A DNA stretch of 64,000 nucleotides from Vibrio sp. BS-M-Sm-2 (GTDB taxonomy: Bacteria; Pseudomonadota; Gammaproteobacteria; Enterobacterales; Vibrionaceae). Shown piece by piece: positions 26,143-35,912 of the stretch. Each line of letters starts with the position of its first letter. The stretch's first letter is position 1. The stretch lies in NCBI RefSeq assembly GCF_041504345.1, contig NZ_CP167895.1, positions 868,001-932,000 on the forward strand, in the 5' to 3' direction. The position numbers and the translations under genes were made by a program. A model generated the notes under the pieces. That model worked only from the letters and a program-made list of their open reading frames with translations. It was not told the DNA's origin and did no database searches.

Positions 26143-27132
26143 TTACTGTGGCTGTAATATGATCTTGCCGTTCAAGCGTGTGGTTTTCGATTCAATGAGA
26201 TCAATCGCGGTTTGCACTTCATCGAATGGCAGATAGCGGTCGACGTCGAGCTGAATGTCGTTTGTGATGAAGTGATCTAGCATGGTCGTGAACTTTTCAC
26301 GGCGAACATCTTTACCTTCCGCTTCTTCCCAATAACGTAAGAAGAAGGTGCTGAAATCGATGTGTTGGCTTTTCGCGTATTCAAAGAAGCGTGGTTCGTA
26401 AAAATCCAGCGACAGCGTCCCATAGTTGATAAAGCGCCCATTGTTGCCAAGGGTGTGAATAAGATCGGTTCCGGGTGAACCGCCAATCGCATCAAAGGCA
26501 ACGGTTGGCATAGGCAAGCCTAACTCCTTGATTTGAGAAACTAGATCAGCGTTCGCATCTAACACCCAACTGGAAGTGGTTGGGTATTGTGTCGGCTGTG
26601 ATGTAACGACAATGATTTTGAAGCCGAGTGATGCTGATAACTGGGAAAAGATCTTACCGATGGCAGAGCTGCCTGCGTTGATGATCAACACATCTTCTTG
26701 GGTTAGCTTCGCTACTTCTGTCGTCAATACCCATGCGGTTAGCGCATTAATGTACAACTGACAGGCGTAGCCATTATCTAGATGCTGAGGAATTTGGAAC
26801 AGGTCATCTGGTGATACATCGACGTAGTTCTGCCATGTTCCACTGGTTGCCACAAGCACTCGCTGATCCATTGCAAACTCAGCATTGCAGGACTCTACAA
26901 CCCTTCCTACCGCTTCAAATCCCGGTACTCTCGGCGGCTGGTGGCTATGTTTGTATTGGCCCACACCATAAATCGACAACAGATCACTAGGATTAATGTT
27001 AGTGGCTTCAATTTGTACTCGAACTTTATCTTTGTCTAGTGCCCCTAAAGCGACATGTTCTAACTTGAGAGATTCTTTTGGCTGACCGAAACGGAACTGG
27101 CTAATTCGGGTATTTTGCTTAGTGTCAGTCAT
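26143..27132 (-). CDS. Zinc-independent medium-chain alcohol dehydrogenase/quinone reductase family protein
   Basis: 329 aa of the MDR superfamily. N-terminal GroES-like domain (VQIEATNINPSDLLSIYGVG, PRVPGFEAVGRVVE) and a Rossmann domain with nucleotide motif INAGSSAIGKIFSQLSASLGF. The zinc-ligand Cys/His set is absent, as in quinone oxidoreductase-like members that use NADPH. It lies 20 bases downstream of the phytanoyl-CoA-dioxygenase-like gene on the same strand, so they form an operon and may act on the same compound. Confidence 0.8.
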   Translation of the reverse strand: MTDTKQNTRISQFRFGQPKESLKLEHVALGALDKDKVRVQIEATNINPSDLLSIYGVGQYKHSHQPPRVPGFEAVGRVVESCNAEFAMDQRVLVATSGTWQNYVDVSPDDLFQIPQHLDNGYACQLYINALTAWVLTTEVAKLTQEDVLIINAGSSAIGKIFSQLSASLGFKIIVVTSQPTQYPTTSSWVLDANADLVSQIKELGLPMPTVAFDAIGGSPGTDLIHTLGNNGRFINYGTLSLDFYEPRFFEYAKSQHIDFSTFFLRYWEEAEGKDVRREKFTTMLDHFITNDIQLDVDRYLPFDEVQTAIDLIESKTTRLNGKIILQPQ

Positions 27133-27152
27133 AGTTCGGGTACCTTTATGGA

Positions 27153-27941
27153 TTATGAGTACTGCATTGATTTTAAGTGTAGCGTGTTCATAAACAATCT
27201 TGGGTCGCTAATATTGCTCAACATAGCTGGTGTTGGTAAACAGTCGTCATCAACGTAGTCGACATAGTCTGCCGCCGAATCGAAGATCAAAATATCCAAA
27301 GCTAAACGATCCAAGCCATAACGGCCTCGGTGGATCATATCCGCTGAAAACACCAATAAGTCCCCGGCTGCTAATGGTATTTGCTTACCGCCAGATATGT
27401 CATCGCTGCTCACTTTGCCGTTTTCTTCTTGGCGAACATTGTACTCTTCTTCGTTGTCCCAGCGCTTATGTGTTCCGGGGATAAGCTCCATACCTGGCTC
27501 ATCAAAAAGGGGCACTCGCAGATGCAATACCTGGGTTTCCATGATGACTTTCATCTGGTCATCAATGTCGTAGTCGTATTGACAGTCACGATGCCAGAAG
27601 TCTTTTTGCTGCGGGTTTACTGGGTTGAAGAACAGCTGTGTATTCATGAATGCCGGTTTGTTCGGAATCACCGCATCGACCACTTCCATGACTTTTTTTG
27701 AGCTGATGAAGTTGAAAAGTACGCGTCTATCTTCGGTTGGCAAATACTCACTTCCCGTAATCAAAGACGAGTTAAATGCTTCTTCTTGATAGAATTCTTC
27801 GTTGTCTGCTTTCCATGATTCATGGAATTTCAGCACGACTTTTCTTAGCGATGCAATTTGAGCTTCATTGAAATAATTTCTGATAACAAAGTAACCATGT
27901 TCGTCGTATTGGCTACTTAATTGTTGGCTGTTTTCTACCAC
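27153..27941 (-). CDS. Phytanoyl-CoA dioxygenase (PhyH)-family Fe(II)/2-oxoglutarate oxygenase
   Basis: 262 aa. The iron-binding facial triad is visible: His117 and Asp119 in DFWHRDCQYD and His204 in DMIHRGRYG, with Arg205 or the next Arg in position to hold 2-oxoglutarate. The N-terminal YDEHGYFVIRNYFNEAQI is typical of PhyH proteins. Substrate unknown; members hydroxylate lipids, ectoine or small natural products. First gene of a two-gene operon with an MDR reductase. Confidence 0.82.
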   Translation of the reverse strand: MVENSQQLSSQYDEHGYFVIRNYFNEAQIASLRKVVLKFHESWKADNEEFYQEEAFNSSLITGSEYLPTEDRRVLFNFISSKKVMEVVDAVIPNKPAFMNTQLFFNPVNPQQKDFWHRDCQYDYDIDDQMKVIMETQVLHLRVPLFDEPGMELIPGTHKRWDNEEEYNVRQEENGKVSSDDISGGKQIPLAAGDLLVFSADMIHRGRYGLDRLALDILIFDSAADYVDYVDDDCLPTPAMLSNISDPRLFMNTLHLKSMQYS

Positions 27942-28244
27942 TGACTACCTTCATTCATTCTGTACCGCGTAATAACTACAGATTTCTTGAGCGCATAATG
28001 CCAGACAGTCGTCATTCAACCAAGTAACGAGTGAAGAAGCGTGTAGATTCAGTGATGTTATAAAGCCATATGGGGCGAGTTTTACATACCTATCCATATC
28101 ATGGACTCATGCGATACCGATCTCCCCATATGTGACACATCCCCTATTTTACAAAGTGCAATGATTCATATAGTGAATAAATTTATGATTTCGATAACTA
28201 TTGACCATGTTATAATTTAATTGGCTTAGGGAAGAGAGTAAATC
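27942..28244. promoter_or_regulatory. Divergent intergenic region with 9-bp inverted repeat
   Basis: 303 bases between the dioxygenase operon and the diguanylate cyclase. CATATGGGG (28067-28075) and CCCCATATG (28124-28132) form a spaced inverted repeat, a possible pair of regulator half-sites. No gene seen. Confidence 0.4.
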
Positions 28245-29432
28245 ATGGATGGTTTTTCGCTGGATATGAGAACACTTAATTTTATTATTATTTTGTTCTC
28301 TTTCATTTACTGCATTGGCTTGTTGCTGTTCCAATTTACCCAACAGTCCATTAAAGGGCTTTCAATTTTTTCCATTTCAATATTTGTTATCGGAAGTGGG
28401 CCGTTGATGTTGAGCCTAAGAGGGGAACTCCCTGATTGGATCACTGTTATTGGCGCCAACATGGTCATTGCGCTTGGCTTTCATCTCGCTTTGTATAGCT
28501 TATGCCTGTTTCGAGAATATTCCCTAAAATGCACCTACCTAAGTAGTCTGATGATGTTGGCTCTTTTGCCATGTTTTATTTATTTTACGTACTACGAACC
28601 TTCCATCAAGGCTCGAATCATCCTCATTAGTTTCTATTTGGCCTTTGTGACTGTTTGTACTGCCTTTGCGGTATTGAAGGGTCAACGCGATGACTTAACC
28701 TTAGCAACTCGGATGATGGCCTTGTCATTTTTGATATATGGCGGGTTTATGGTTTTCCGAGTAACGGTGACGTTATTTTCAGCTGAGCTGGAGGATTTCA
28801 TGGCGGCCGCACTTATTCATCAACTTGCCTTTTTAGTCAGTATTGTTCTTATCGTATCGATGAGCTTCACGATGCTCTGGTTGATTAATGCAAGGTTACT
28901 TAGGTCTATTCATGACCTGTCTTACAGTGATCCTTTAACGGCACTTGGAAACCGCAGAGCATTAGATGAAATGGTTCCAGTCATCATGAAGCAGGCGGGT
29001 ACTGCGCCTGTCAGTGCCATTATGATGGATATTGATAATTTTAAGTCGATCAATGATCAACACGGACACATTGTGGGTGATCTCGTGATCAAGTCTTTTG
29101 CTGAAATGGTTCAAAGTGCGATAAAAACATCGCCAACAGCCAGCGCGTTCCGTTTTGGCGGAGACGAGATAATGATTTTATTACCCAATGTCAATTTCCT
29201 ACAAGCACAGGCTATTGCTTGTAAGTTGCGATTGTCTATTTCAGAGATCTCAGCCGTGCAAGGAAAAGAGATGTTTCTGACGTCGAGTTTCGGTGTCGCT
29301 CAGCTTCACCCACATGAGAATTGGGATGGGTTTATTAGTCGAGCCGACAAAGCGTTGTATCAAGCGAAAACAAACGGTCGCAATATGACTTCAATTTGTC
29401 CTAGCCATATTAACGAGCTCGTCACTGCCTGA
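28245..29432 (+). CDS. Membrane-bound diguanylate cyclase (GGDEF domain)
   Basis: 395 aa. Seven or so N-terminal membrane helices (about 10-220) precede a GGDEF domain that makes cyclic di-GMP: DPLTALGNRRALDE, MDIDNFKSINDQHGHIVGD, the active-site loop FRFGGDEIMIL (Ile in place of the final Phe, still compatible with catalysis) and SFGVAQ. The RxxD inhibitory site expected before the loop is missing (the segment is SPTASAFRF), so product inhibition may be lost. The ligand for the membrane sensor is unknown. Confidence 0.9.
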   Translation: MDGFSLDMRTLNFIIILFSFIYCIGLLLFQFTQQSIKGLSIFSISIFVIGSGPLMLSLRGELPDWITVIGANMVIALGFHLALYSLCLFREYSLKCTYLSSLMMLALLPCFIYFTYYEPSIKARIILISFYLAFVTVCTAFAVLKGQRDDLTLATRMMALSFLIYGGFMVFRVTVTLFSAELEDFMAAALIHQLAFLVSIVLIVSMSFTMLWLINARLLRSIHDLSYSDPLTALGNRRALDEMVPVIMKQAGTAPVSAIMMDIDNFKSINDQHGHIVGDLVIKSFAEMVQSAIKTSPTASAFRFGGDEIMILLPNVNFLQAQAIACKLRLSISEISAVQGKEMFLTSSFGVAQLHPHENWDGFISRADKALYQAKTNGRNMTSICPSHINELVTA

Positions 29433-29485
29433 TGATGACAGGTCTTTATACGTTAGTTTGCCCCGCCACTATTTTGATACAGCCA

Positions 29486-29731
29486 TTATATTGTTGGCTG
29501 TGGCGCTGAGTCTGTTTTTTGGCTTTGCGTTAAAGTCTGTGAGGCAGTGGCTTCAGTTTCTTCTGCAGACGTAAAATGTTTATCAGTTAACGTTACAGTC
29601 ATTGCTTCATGTTTCACAGTTGTGGTTGCCGTTTTTGATTGGGATTGGTTTATCGTCGCGGGTTCAGCGAATACCATCATTGAGGTTGTAAAAAAGATCG
29701 TTGCTAGTGCGATTTGAGCGAGCGTTTTCAT
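29486..29731 (-). CDS. Small secreted Thr/Ser/Gln-rich protein
   Basis: 81 aa from ATG 29731, preceded by AGGA, opening a signal peptide (MKTLAQIALATIFFTTSMMV, then FA-EP). The mature part is low-complexity, rich in Thr, Ser, Gln and Glu (ETEATASQTLTQSQKT). No family recognised. A hairpin (29479-29501) overlaps its stop codon. Confidence 0.55.
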   Translation of the reverse strand: MKTLAQIALATIFFTTSMMVFAEPATINQSQSKTATTTVKHEAMTVTLTDKHFTSAEETEATASQTLTQSQKTDSAPQPTI

Positions 29732-29891
29732 TGGGCTGTATCCTATTGGGTTATGATTAATAGCTGATACGAGCACTATAAAAATTATGTGGCGGTCGTT
29801 CTTATCATTTTATGCCACGGTAAGATTTATACTGTGGATGAATGTTCTGTTCGGGTAGTATTTGCCAACGCCCAAGCATTGAGAAACTTAC

Positions 29892-30773
29892 TCATTGCCA
29901 CATCACTAATACTGCTGCGATCGAGAGTAAGATGAGCGCAACAATGTCTTTGCGCGCGATGCTTTGCCCCAACCAGAAGTAAGATATCAACACCATAAAG
30001 ACCACCTCAACTTGTCCCAACGTTTTCACATAAGGCACGGCTTGAAGTGACATCGCACTAAACCAGCCAAGAGAACCAATCACACTGGCTAAGCTTGTCA
30101 TCACCACCAATCTCGACTTCTTGAATATCTGGTGTAACGTGTCGCGTTCTCTGAAAAAGAGGTACGTACAGATAATCACTGTTTGAAGGGAAATAACTAG
30201 GAACAGCACCCACGCTGCGCTGTGAGGGAAGGGTAAGCCAATGCTCAAGCTAGCTTCACGTACCCAAAGAGACGTTAAAGCAAAGGCGGTGCTACACGCC
30301 ATACCTAACAAGAACACTTTCGGGGACAAGCTTCGCCAGCCAGAAGCGCTACTCATGATTAGCACGCCTAAAGTACCAATAAGTACGCCGACCCAACCTG
30401 TCACTGTTAATGCGGTGCCAAAAAACAACACGGAGAGCACCGCAGAAACAGGAGCTTCACACTTGGCTAACCCAGCGCCTATCGCATAGTTTTCTAGCTT
30501 GAACAGCATCACCATTAAGCCGGTCGCGAGGATCTGCATAATGGCGGCAGCAACAATATAGAAAACAAATTCACCCGAAAAGTCGGGGATAGCTACAGGC
30601 TGCCATTGATAGAGGGTGTAGAGGTAAATAAGGGCTATTGGGCCAGCCCAAATAAAACGCGCCAACGTCACGCCAGCCACGCTCATGGTGCCACTGAGTT
30701 TGCTTTGAAAGGCATTGCGCCAAGATTGGCTAAAGGCTGCGAGAAGAGTAAAGGCGATCCAACTAAAAGACAT
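29892..30773 (-). CDS. EamA-family (DMT) inner-membrane transporter
   Basis: 293 aa from ATG 30773, preceded by GGAAG. Ten hydrophobic segments in two EamA repeats, for example GAGLAKCEAPVSAVLSVLFFGTALTVTGWVGVLIGTLGVLIM in the first and a shorter counterpart at the C-terminus. Members export amino acids or metabolites; substrate unknown. Single gene between unrelated neighbours. Confidence 0.83.
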   Translation of the reverse strand: MSFSWIAFTLLAAFSQSWRNAFQSKLSGTMSVAGVTLARFIWAGPIALIYLYTLYQWQPVAIPDFSGEFVFYIVAAAIMQILATGLMVMLFKLENYAIGAGLAKCEAPVSAVLSVLFFGTALTVTGWVGVLIGTLGVLIMSSASGWRSLSPKVFLLGMACSTAFALTSLWVREASLSIGLPFPHSAAWVLFLVISLQTVIICTYLFFRERDTLHQIFKKSRLVVMTSLASVIGSLGWFSAMSLQAVPYVKTLGQVEVVFMVLISYFWLGQSIARKDIVALILLSIAAVLVMWQ

Positions 30774-30896
30774 GACGCTTCCATGTGTGATGTAATTTGA
30801 TGATGATACTAACAAAAAATCACATGATAAGAAGCGACATGGTCTGATTATAGCCAGAGGCTCGCCTTTATTCTCAATTCAGTATTAGATCGCTCT

Positions 30897-32228
30897 TCAG
30901 AAGATCGGCTGTTTCTTGTTCTTGAAGTAGAACAGCGCGCTGATCGAAACGAACAGTAAGGTGAAGTAATAGAAAAACGAAGATAGTGAGGCCAAGAAGG
31001 CAAGGTTTTGTTCTATTTCTTGTTCGGTGTAGCCCTGAGACACCAACTTATAGTAGTAAGCGTACAAGATACCGATCAGGCCGTATCCGAGGTTAAACAT
31101 CAGCCCTTTAAAGCTGAGGACCGTGGCTCTGTTGTGCGATTCGGTCTTTTTATTCAGGTGGTAGCTGATGAAAATATTCATCGTCATGATGATAAAGATT
31201 AACACCAATGCCGGAATGACTCCGTAGATCGACCAACCTAAACTGATCCAGTAATAAGTCGCCGTGCTCGCCAATCCCATAACCACGATGAAGGTTTTAG
31301 GCTCAATGCTCTCTGCTAATCTTCGGCTTTGCCCAGCTAAGATGATCTTAAGTAAGCTTATACCCGTGCCAATAAAACCGAAGTAGATAATAGGAATATC
31401 AATGGCCAGATAGTATTGGCTGTTCATGGTGAGGAACATGCGTGAGGTGTGTTCGAATAGGCTGTAGTAGAGCAAGATGAACAGCACGTAAGGCGTAGCA
31501 AATACCCATTTACCCGCATCGATCGTTAATTTAAGACTTGTGATGGTGGTTGCTAATTTAGTTTGGTCGCTTGGCATCACCTTTTTCTCTTCGCGCATAT
31601 TAATCGCTGCATAGATAGCGAGCATCGCAACAAATAGGGTGGCAAATACGGGAATACGCATCAGGTCTTTAGTGCTTTCTGGCTCGGCTAGTCCAAGGAA
31701 ATGAAAGATGTTCGTCATAAAGTTCACATCGTACATCGCCGCACCAATCAGCGTGACAAAGATCCCGATTGTTGAGGCGACACGAAGCTGGATTTGCAGC
31801 ACTCGAGGCCATAACTCTTCATTGCCTTGCTCTTTTAAGGTGTCGTAAGCCAATGCCTCGTCGGCGCCGCTGGCCAGTGCCATCGCTAAGCCACTGAGAA
31901 TCCGGTTAATCAGAAAGACTATGAACACCAAGTCAGGGTTTCCGGTTGGCACTAGCGCGATCATCGCGATCTCAACAAACATCACGATCGAAGACAGCAC
32001 CACTAGTTTCTTGCGGCCTAAGGTATCAGCGAATGCACCCGACGGTACTTCAGCAAGCACAATGGTGGCCGCCCAAACTACATTGAGCATCGCGAATTGA
32101 GAAAGGGTTAGCCCGTAATCTAAGTAGAGTAGAGTGAATACTGGGTAATAAAAACGCGCAAAGTAGCTGCTTCTAAACATCAAGAAGTAGCGGACATTGG
32201 GAATTTTAAGGATCTCTTTGAGCGTCAT
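30897..32228 (-). CDS. Major facilitator superfamily transporter
   Basis: 443 aa, twelve membrane segments. The conserved loop 2-3 motif appears as GAFADTLGRKKLVVLSS, and ATIVLAEVPSGAFAD marks the family of drug/unknown-solute MFS carriers with helix 2 EVPSG. Substrate not predictable. A partial match to the GAATT box (TAATTTCAGTAATTT at 32231-32245) lies just upstream but I do not count it. Confidence 0.85.
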   Translation of the reverse strand: MTLKEILKIPNVRYFLMFRSSYFARFYYPVFTLLYLDYGLTLSQFAMLNVVWAATIVLAEVPSGAFADTLGRKKLVVLSSIVMFVEIAMIALVPTGNPDLVFIVFLINRILSGLAMALASGADEALAYDTLKEQGNEELWPRVLQIQLRVASTIGIFVTLIGAAMYDVNFMTNIFHFLGLAEPESTKDLMRIPVFATLFVAMLAIYAAINMREEKKVMPSDQTKLATTITSLKLTIDAGKWVFATPYVLFILLYYSLFEHTSRMFLTMNSQYYLAIDIPIIYFGFIGTGISLLKIILAGQSRRLAESIEPKTFIVVMGLASTATYYWISLGWSIYGVIPALVLIFIIMTMNIFISYHLNKKTESHNRATVLSFKGLMFNLGYGLIGILYAYYYKLVSQGYTEQEIEQNLAFLASLSSFFYYFTLLFVSISALFYFKNKKQPIF

Positions 32229-32370
32229 GATAATTTCAGTAATTTAGATAATACATCATTATGTATACCTCTTTTCTCTATTTAAATCATGGGATTGTTG
32301 TAAGAATCGGAAAACTTTTGATGAGCTTGTCTCTCTGTACATGTAAAGGCTAAAAATATAAAGGAGCTAA

Positions 32371-32408
32371 CAAGAGGAGGAGCAACTAGGCTCCTCTTCT
32401 TGTTTTTA
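32371..32408 (+). terminator. Strong hairpin with T tract on the plus strand
   Basis: CAAGAGGAGGAGC and GCTCCTCTTCTTG pair over 13 bp (one G-U), loop 6 bases, followed by TTTTTATT on the plus strand. Both flanking genes are on the minus strand, so the T tract faces the wrong way for them; on the minus strand the tail is TTAGCTCC. Confidence 0.7.
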
Positions 32409-32459
32409 TTACTTCATCTAACTTGATAATTGTTCCTGATGAAATTTTCTTATAGGCGA

Positions 32460-33971
32460 TTAATCCACACGCTTGAAGTTAGGCAATAAGGTTTCTGGCT
32501 GCTGCGCTACAAATGCTTTACTTGGTGAGTATGCACGGAAGTAAACAAACCAGTTTTCGTCTTCTCGTGTTTGCACCCAGTTAGCTTCATTCAGACCTGC
32601 TGGCTTAGTTGGCGAGAAGTGGAAGGTGTAATTGCCTTGTGCGTCTTTGACCGTTCCCTCGATGTTTGAACCTACATCTGCACGCTCAATGTCGTTGTCG
32701 ATAATGGCGCGGTTCTCAACGTTATAAATAGTGATTGTCCAGAACAGATCCGCGAAGTTTACATCACCATCCAGAGTCAGAGTGTAGTGGTTGCTGCCAT
32801 TAAGCCCCTTACCACTGTCATCGCGGTAGTTGTCTAGATAGATCTGGCCCCAACCGCCATTCTCAAAACCGTGCATTGCTACGTCGTTAGTTACAGCTTC
32901 GTAGAACCATGCTGCGCGTCCATCGAGATCCATACCGTAGTAACGATCTTGGTTTGGTGTTGAAGCCGTCGCTACTTCCCAAAAGTTGCCTTCCTTACCG
33001 TAAGCTGCGTGTGGCAAGCGTTCTGTTTTGTTGAAGTCGATATTCTTAACCATAGCTTCCCCCATCACTACAGCTTGTTCTAAAATCTCACGCTGCTGAC
33101 CTGATGGTTCAAACGTCTTACCTTTCTCAATACCCAAGGGACGTAGCATGTCGTGCATCATGCGATCACGCTCTGCTACTGGCTCAGCTTGAATGGCTTC
33201 ATTCAACGTATTCCAAAATGCCATGCCTCTTGGGTGTTTGGCATCTTCACCACGCTCAGGGAAGTTTACGCCGTTATCACTCAGTGGCTTTCCGTTGAGG
33301 TTGGTAATTTTCAGGGCCTCTAAGTCTTTCATACGTTGCTGGTCTGACTCTGCCATTAAGCGAACGCCGAAGAAAACATAGTTGGTGTCTGACTCAAAAA
33401 CCTGAGCGCCTTTTGGCAGATTACTCGGTGTCTCAGACCCTTTGGCTTTTACCACGTAGACGCCCGGCTCGGTCATCTGAGAAATTCCGATCTGCCACAT
33501 GGTGTGTACTGCGCCGCGCAGTTCATCTGTGGGGATTTCTATAACAACGGGCTCTTTTTCTACGTTAAACCAAGTAATCGCGTAAGGCGTAGAGGTGTTG
33601 TAAGTTAAGCCGCCTAGCTTAGATTCATGAGACTCAACATAAGTAATTTGACCATCTTCTGCCCCCATGTCTGCATAGGCTTGTTTCCATGCGTAGTTTG
33701 ACACCAAAGGCACTGACCAAATGTAAGCTTGTGACGCGCGTTGATAGTCCATTAGTTCGAACAGTTTTGCTGAGCTTTCTTGTGTTGGAATACCATGAAG
33801 AAAGTCGGTTTCGAAGGTGAAGTCTCCCGCACGTGTTTGAAGGGTTTCTGTTGGGTTATCGTTTCCAGCAATCGCCGTTGCTGAAAACAAGGCTGTTATA
33901 GAAACGAGCATCGCTGTTGATCGCAGTGGATGTGTGAAAGTACTGGCAAGGGCTTTAGATATCATGTTCAT
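32460..33971 (-). CDS. Periplasmic DUF1254/DUF1214 protein
   Basis: 503 aa with a signal peptide (cleavage near ATAIA-GN). DUF1254 occupies about 60-200 (YIWSVPLVSNYAWKQAYADMG, LTYNTSTPYAITWFNVEKEPVVIEIP) and DUF1214 the C-terminal third (SNHYTLTLDGDVNFADLFWTITIYNVENRAIIDN). These domains are common in marine bacteria; molecular function is not established. It is 67 bases downstream of an outer-membrane barrel gene on the same strand and probably forms a unit with it. Confidence 0.82.
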   Translation of the reverse strand: MNMISKALASTFTHPLRSTAMLVSITALFSATAIAGNDNPTETLQTRAGDFTFETDFLHGIPTQESSAKLFELMDYQRASQAYIWSVPLVSNYAWKQAYADMGAEDGQITYVESHESKLGGLTYNTSTPYAITWFNVEKEPVVIEIPTDELRGAVHTMWQIGISQMTEPGVYVVKAKGSETPSNLPKGAQVFESDTNYVFFGVRLMAESDQQRMKDLEALKITNLNGKPLSDNGVNFPERGEDAKHPRGMAFWNTLNEAIQAEPVAERDRMMHDMLRPLGIEKGKTFEPSGQQREILEQAVVMGEAMVKNIDFNKTERLPHAAYGKEGNFWEVATASTPNQDRYYGMDLDGRAAWFYEAVTNDVAMHGFENGGWGQIYLDNYRDDSGKGLNGSNHYTLTLDGDVNFADLFWTITIYNVENRAIIDNDIERADVGSNIEGTVKDAQGNYTFHFSPTKPAGLNEANWVQTREDENWFVYFRAYSPSKAFVAQQPETLLPNFKRVD

Positions 33972-34038
33972 AATGTGTCCTCAAAACTTAAACTTATTCG
34001 TTCAAGCGAAACCAGCTCGTTAAAGCCGAAATCACTAC

Positions 34039-34827
34039 TTAAAATTGGTAGTTAAATTCGATACGGTGATCGCCGTCTTCGATACTTGTGTTTTCTGTCC
34101 AGTTTGCGAAATAACGAACGTTGGCTCTTGGATTGATTTGATAGCTCGCTGCAAATTCATGTGCGAGTACAGAATCATTGCCCTCAAAGCCAAAATCTTT
34201 GAACGTTGATGACCCTGACATTGTGCCTAAATACATAGGGTTGTAGTTCAACCAAACCTTATCGGTAAGTTGCATCTTGGCGTACATACCTGCGACGTAG
34301 AAAGTACCGTGCATGTTGTAGCGGTCGCGAAGTTGATCGGCATCGAGAGCGCCACCAGTGCCTTCAACCAACTCTTCACCTGCAGCGATACCGACACCCG
34401 CGAGCGGGTAGAAGTTAAACATGCCCATTTGCGGTAAAGCTTGAATAAAGCTGTAAGACGCGCTGCCTTGGTTGTTATCGAAATCCCAAGACATATCAAC
34501 TTGCGATCCTCGGCCATTAGTTAGATCTACACCGAAGTTTCTAAAGCGGAAGGAATCAATACTGTCGTCTGCACCTCGACCGCTCCAACCAATCGTCTCA
34601 CCAGCGATACCTTTGATTTCGAGCACATTCATGCCCATGGTGGTATCACTGCCCGTGTCGTAGGTTTGCCCAACTTTTAGGTTTAAGCCCTTGTCGGTGT
34701 AGCCGAAGCCTGCTTGTGTGTAGACCGCTAATGGGTCGGACATATCTTGAACTTCTGTTTCTTCAGCGATAGCACCGCTAGCTAACAAAAGAGGGGTTAG
34801 AGAAAGGATCGAACGTTGTAATAACAT
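34039..34827 (-). CDS. Outer-membrane beta-barrel protein
   Basis: 262 aa with a signal peptide (MLLQRSILSLTPLLLASGAIA) and alternating strands throughout, ending ...HRIEFNYQF with the C-terminal Phe of outer-membrane barrels. It resembles the 227-aa barrel protein near 3 kb in length and style (FGYTDKGLNLKVGQTYD versus LGYDSDGFTAGIAASQD). Upstream, divergent, is a broken LysR gene; an 8-bp inverted repeat (34901-34926) sits in between. Confidence 0.7.
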   Translation of the reverse strand: MLLQRSILSLTPLLLASGAIAEETEVQDMSDPLAVYTQAGFGYTDKGLNLKVGQTYDTGSDTTMGMNVLEIKGIAGETIGWSGRGADDSIDSFRFRNFGVDLTNGRGSQVDMSWDFDNNQGSASYSFIQALPQMGMFNFYPLAGVGIAAGEELVEGTGGALDADQLRDRYNMHGTFYVAGMYAKMQLTDKVWLNYNPMYLGTMSGSSTFKDFGFEGNDSVLAHEFAASYQINPRANVRYFANWTENTSIEDGDHRIEFNYQF

Positions 34828-34900
34828 AGCTGCCTCATAGAGTTATCTCACTACATCCGTGTACTTCGTGAAGGTGGGATAACTATACAAAGTGGACTTT

Positions 34901-34926
34901 GTTAAGTTAATTCATATAAACTTAAC
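34901..34926. promoter_or_regulatory. Inverted repeat between barrel gene and broken LysR gene
   Basis: GTTAAGTT and AACTTAAC separated by 10 bases in the divergent promoter region. Position suits an operator of the adjacent LysR regulator. Confidence 0.4.
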
Positions 34927-34956
34927 CATTCGTTAAGCAATGCTTTATGGTGTCTC

Positions 34957-35870
34957 ATGAAACTTAACAATGTCGATCTGAACTTATTGAAAGTGTTTGT
35001 GGTGGTGTATCAGGAGAAGAGCTTGAGAAGTTGTTTGTCTCGACACCAGCGGTTAGCCAAAGCATCAAGAAGCTTAAGGAATCCTTAGGTGAAGAATTGT
35101 TTGTCCTGTCTCATCAGCAGTTTTTGCCAACACCTTATTCAGACGACCTGTATCGACGCGTTTTCCCGCTATTAGATGGATTGGTTACGGCGATAGAAGA
35201 AGGAAAACAGTTTATTCCCGCGGACCTCAGTGAAGATTTTAAGATAGAGGCGAATCCTCATGTCTTGCCTTGGTTGACTCCCGCTCTGTTTCATCAGCTA
35301 TCAGTAGAAAGTCCACTTTCAAGACTGATCAGTCACACGAGTTCCCAAAATTCATTAGAAAGACTTAAGAGTGACGAGATTGATTTTGTCATTCACTTCG
35401 AAGCTAAGAATTTGCCTGCTGAGATCATTGCCGTACCTCTGGTGACCTTAAAGTTTGTATTGGCAGTAAGAGAAGATCATCCTTTCGAGGAATCCATCGC
35501 GACGATTGATGATTTGTTGTCGTTCCCATTTGCTCATGTTGACCTTGCTTATTTCGACCAAAACAAACATTCTCGATTGGAAGAGGAAGTCTTAAGCCAA
35601 GGTAAATCGATTAACATGGCACTGCGAACGACTTCCATCGTTGGGTTAATTGAAACGATCAAGTACTCCAACATTATCGCACCTTGCATGCCTCCGGTGA
35701 TTGAACAACATAAAGGTGTCTTGCGCTCAATCGCAATTGAGGGATTGGAAGAGGGAACCGAGGAGATGGAGGTGTTCGCTTATTTTCATAAGAAAAACCA
35801 GCACTCAGCTAAATATAAATGGTTGCTGGATTTGATTGAAACGGCGATGACAGAGGCCAATCACCAGTAA
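34957..35870 (+). pseudogene. LysR-family regulator broken by a deletion in the helix-turn-helix
   Basis: From ATG 34957 the frame reads MKLNNVDLNLLKVFVVVYQE then KSLR and continues out of frame. From 35031 another frame gives LFVSTPAVSQSIKKLKESLGEELF and a full effector domain to 35870. Joined, they match a LysR protein except for about five residues expected between SLR and LFVST (typically xAAxK), so about 13 bases are missing. The repeat GAGAAG flanks the lesion (CAGGAGAAGAGCTTGAGAAG), fitting slippage. A start at TTG 35031 would lack the recognition helix entry and is not functional. Confidence 0.75.
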
Positions 35871-35912
35871 GGGTCATGCTTGTTTGTTTCTACTTTTCAG
35901 AACTACATATAA

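Noticed and set aside
26042..26236. A 64-aa plus-strand frame overlapping the end of the MDR reductase gene
   Set aside because: Most of it lies antisense to a well-supported gene and shows no domain or signal features.
32231..32245. Possible sixth GAATT box before the MFS gene
   Set aside because: TAATTTCAGTAATTT differs at four positions, including both outer bases, and points away from the gene.
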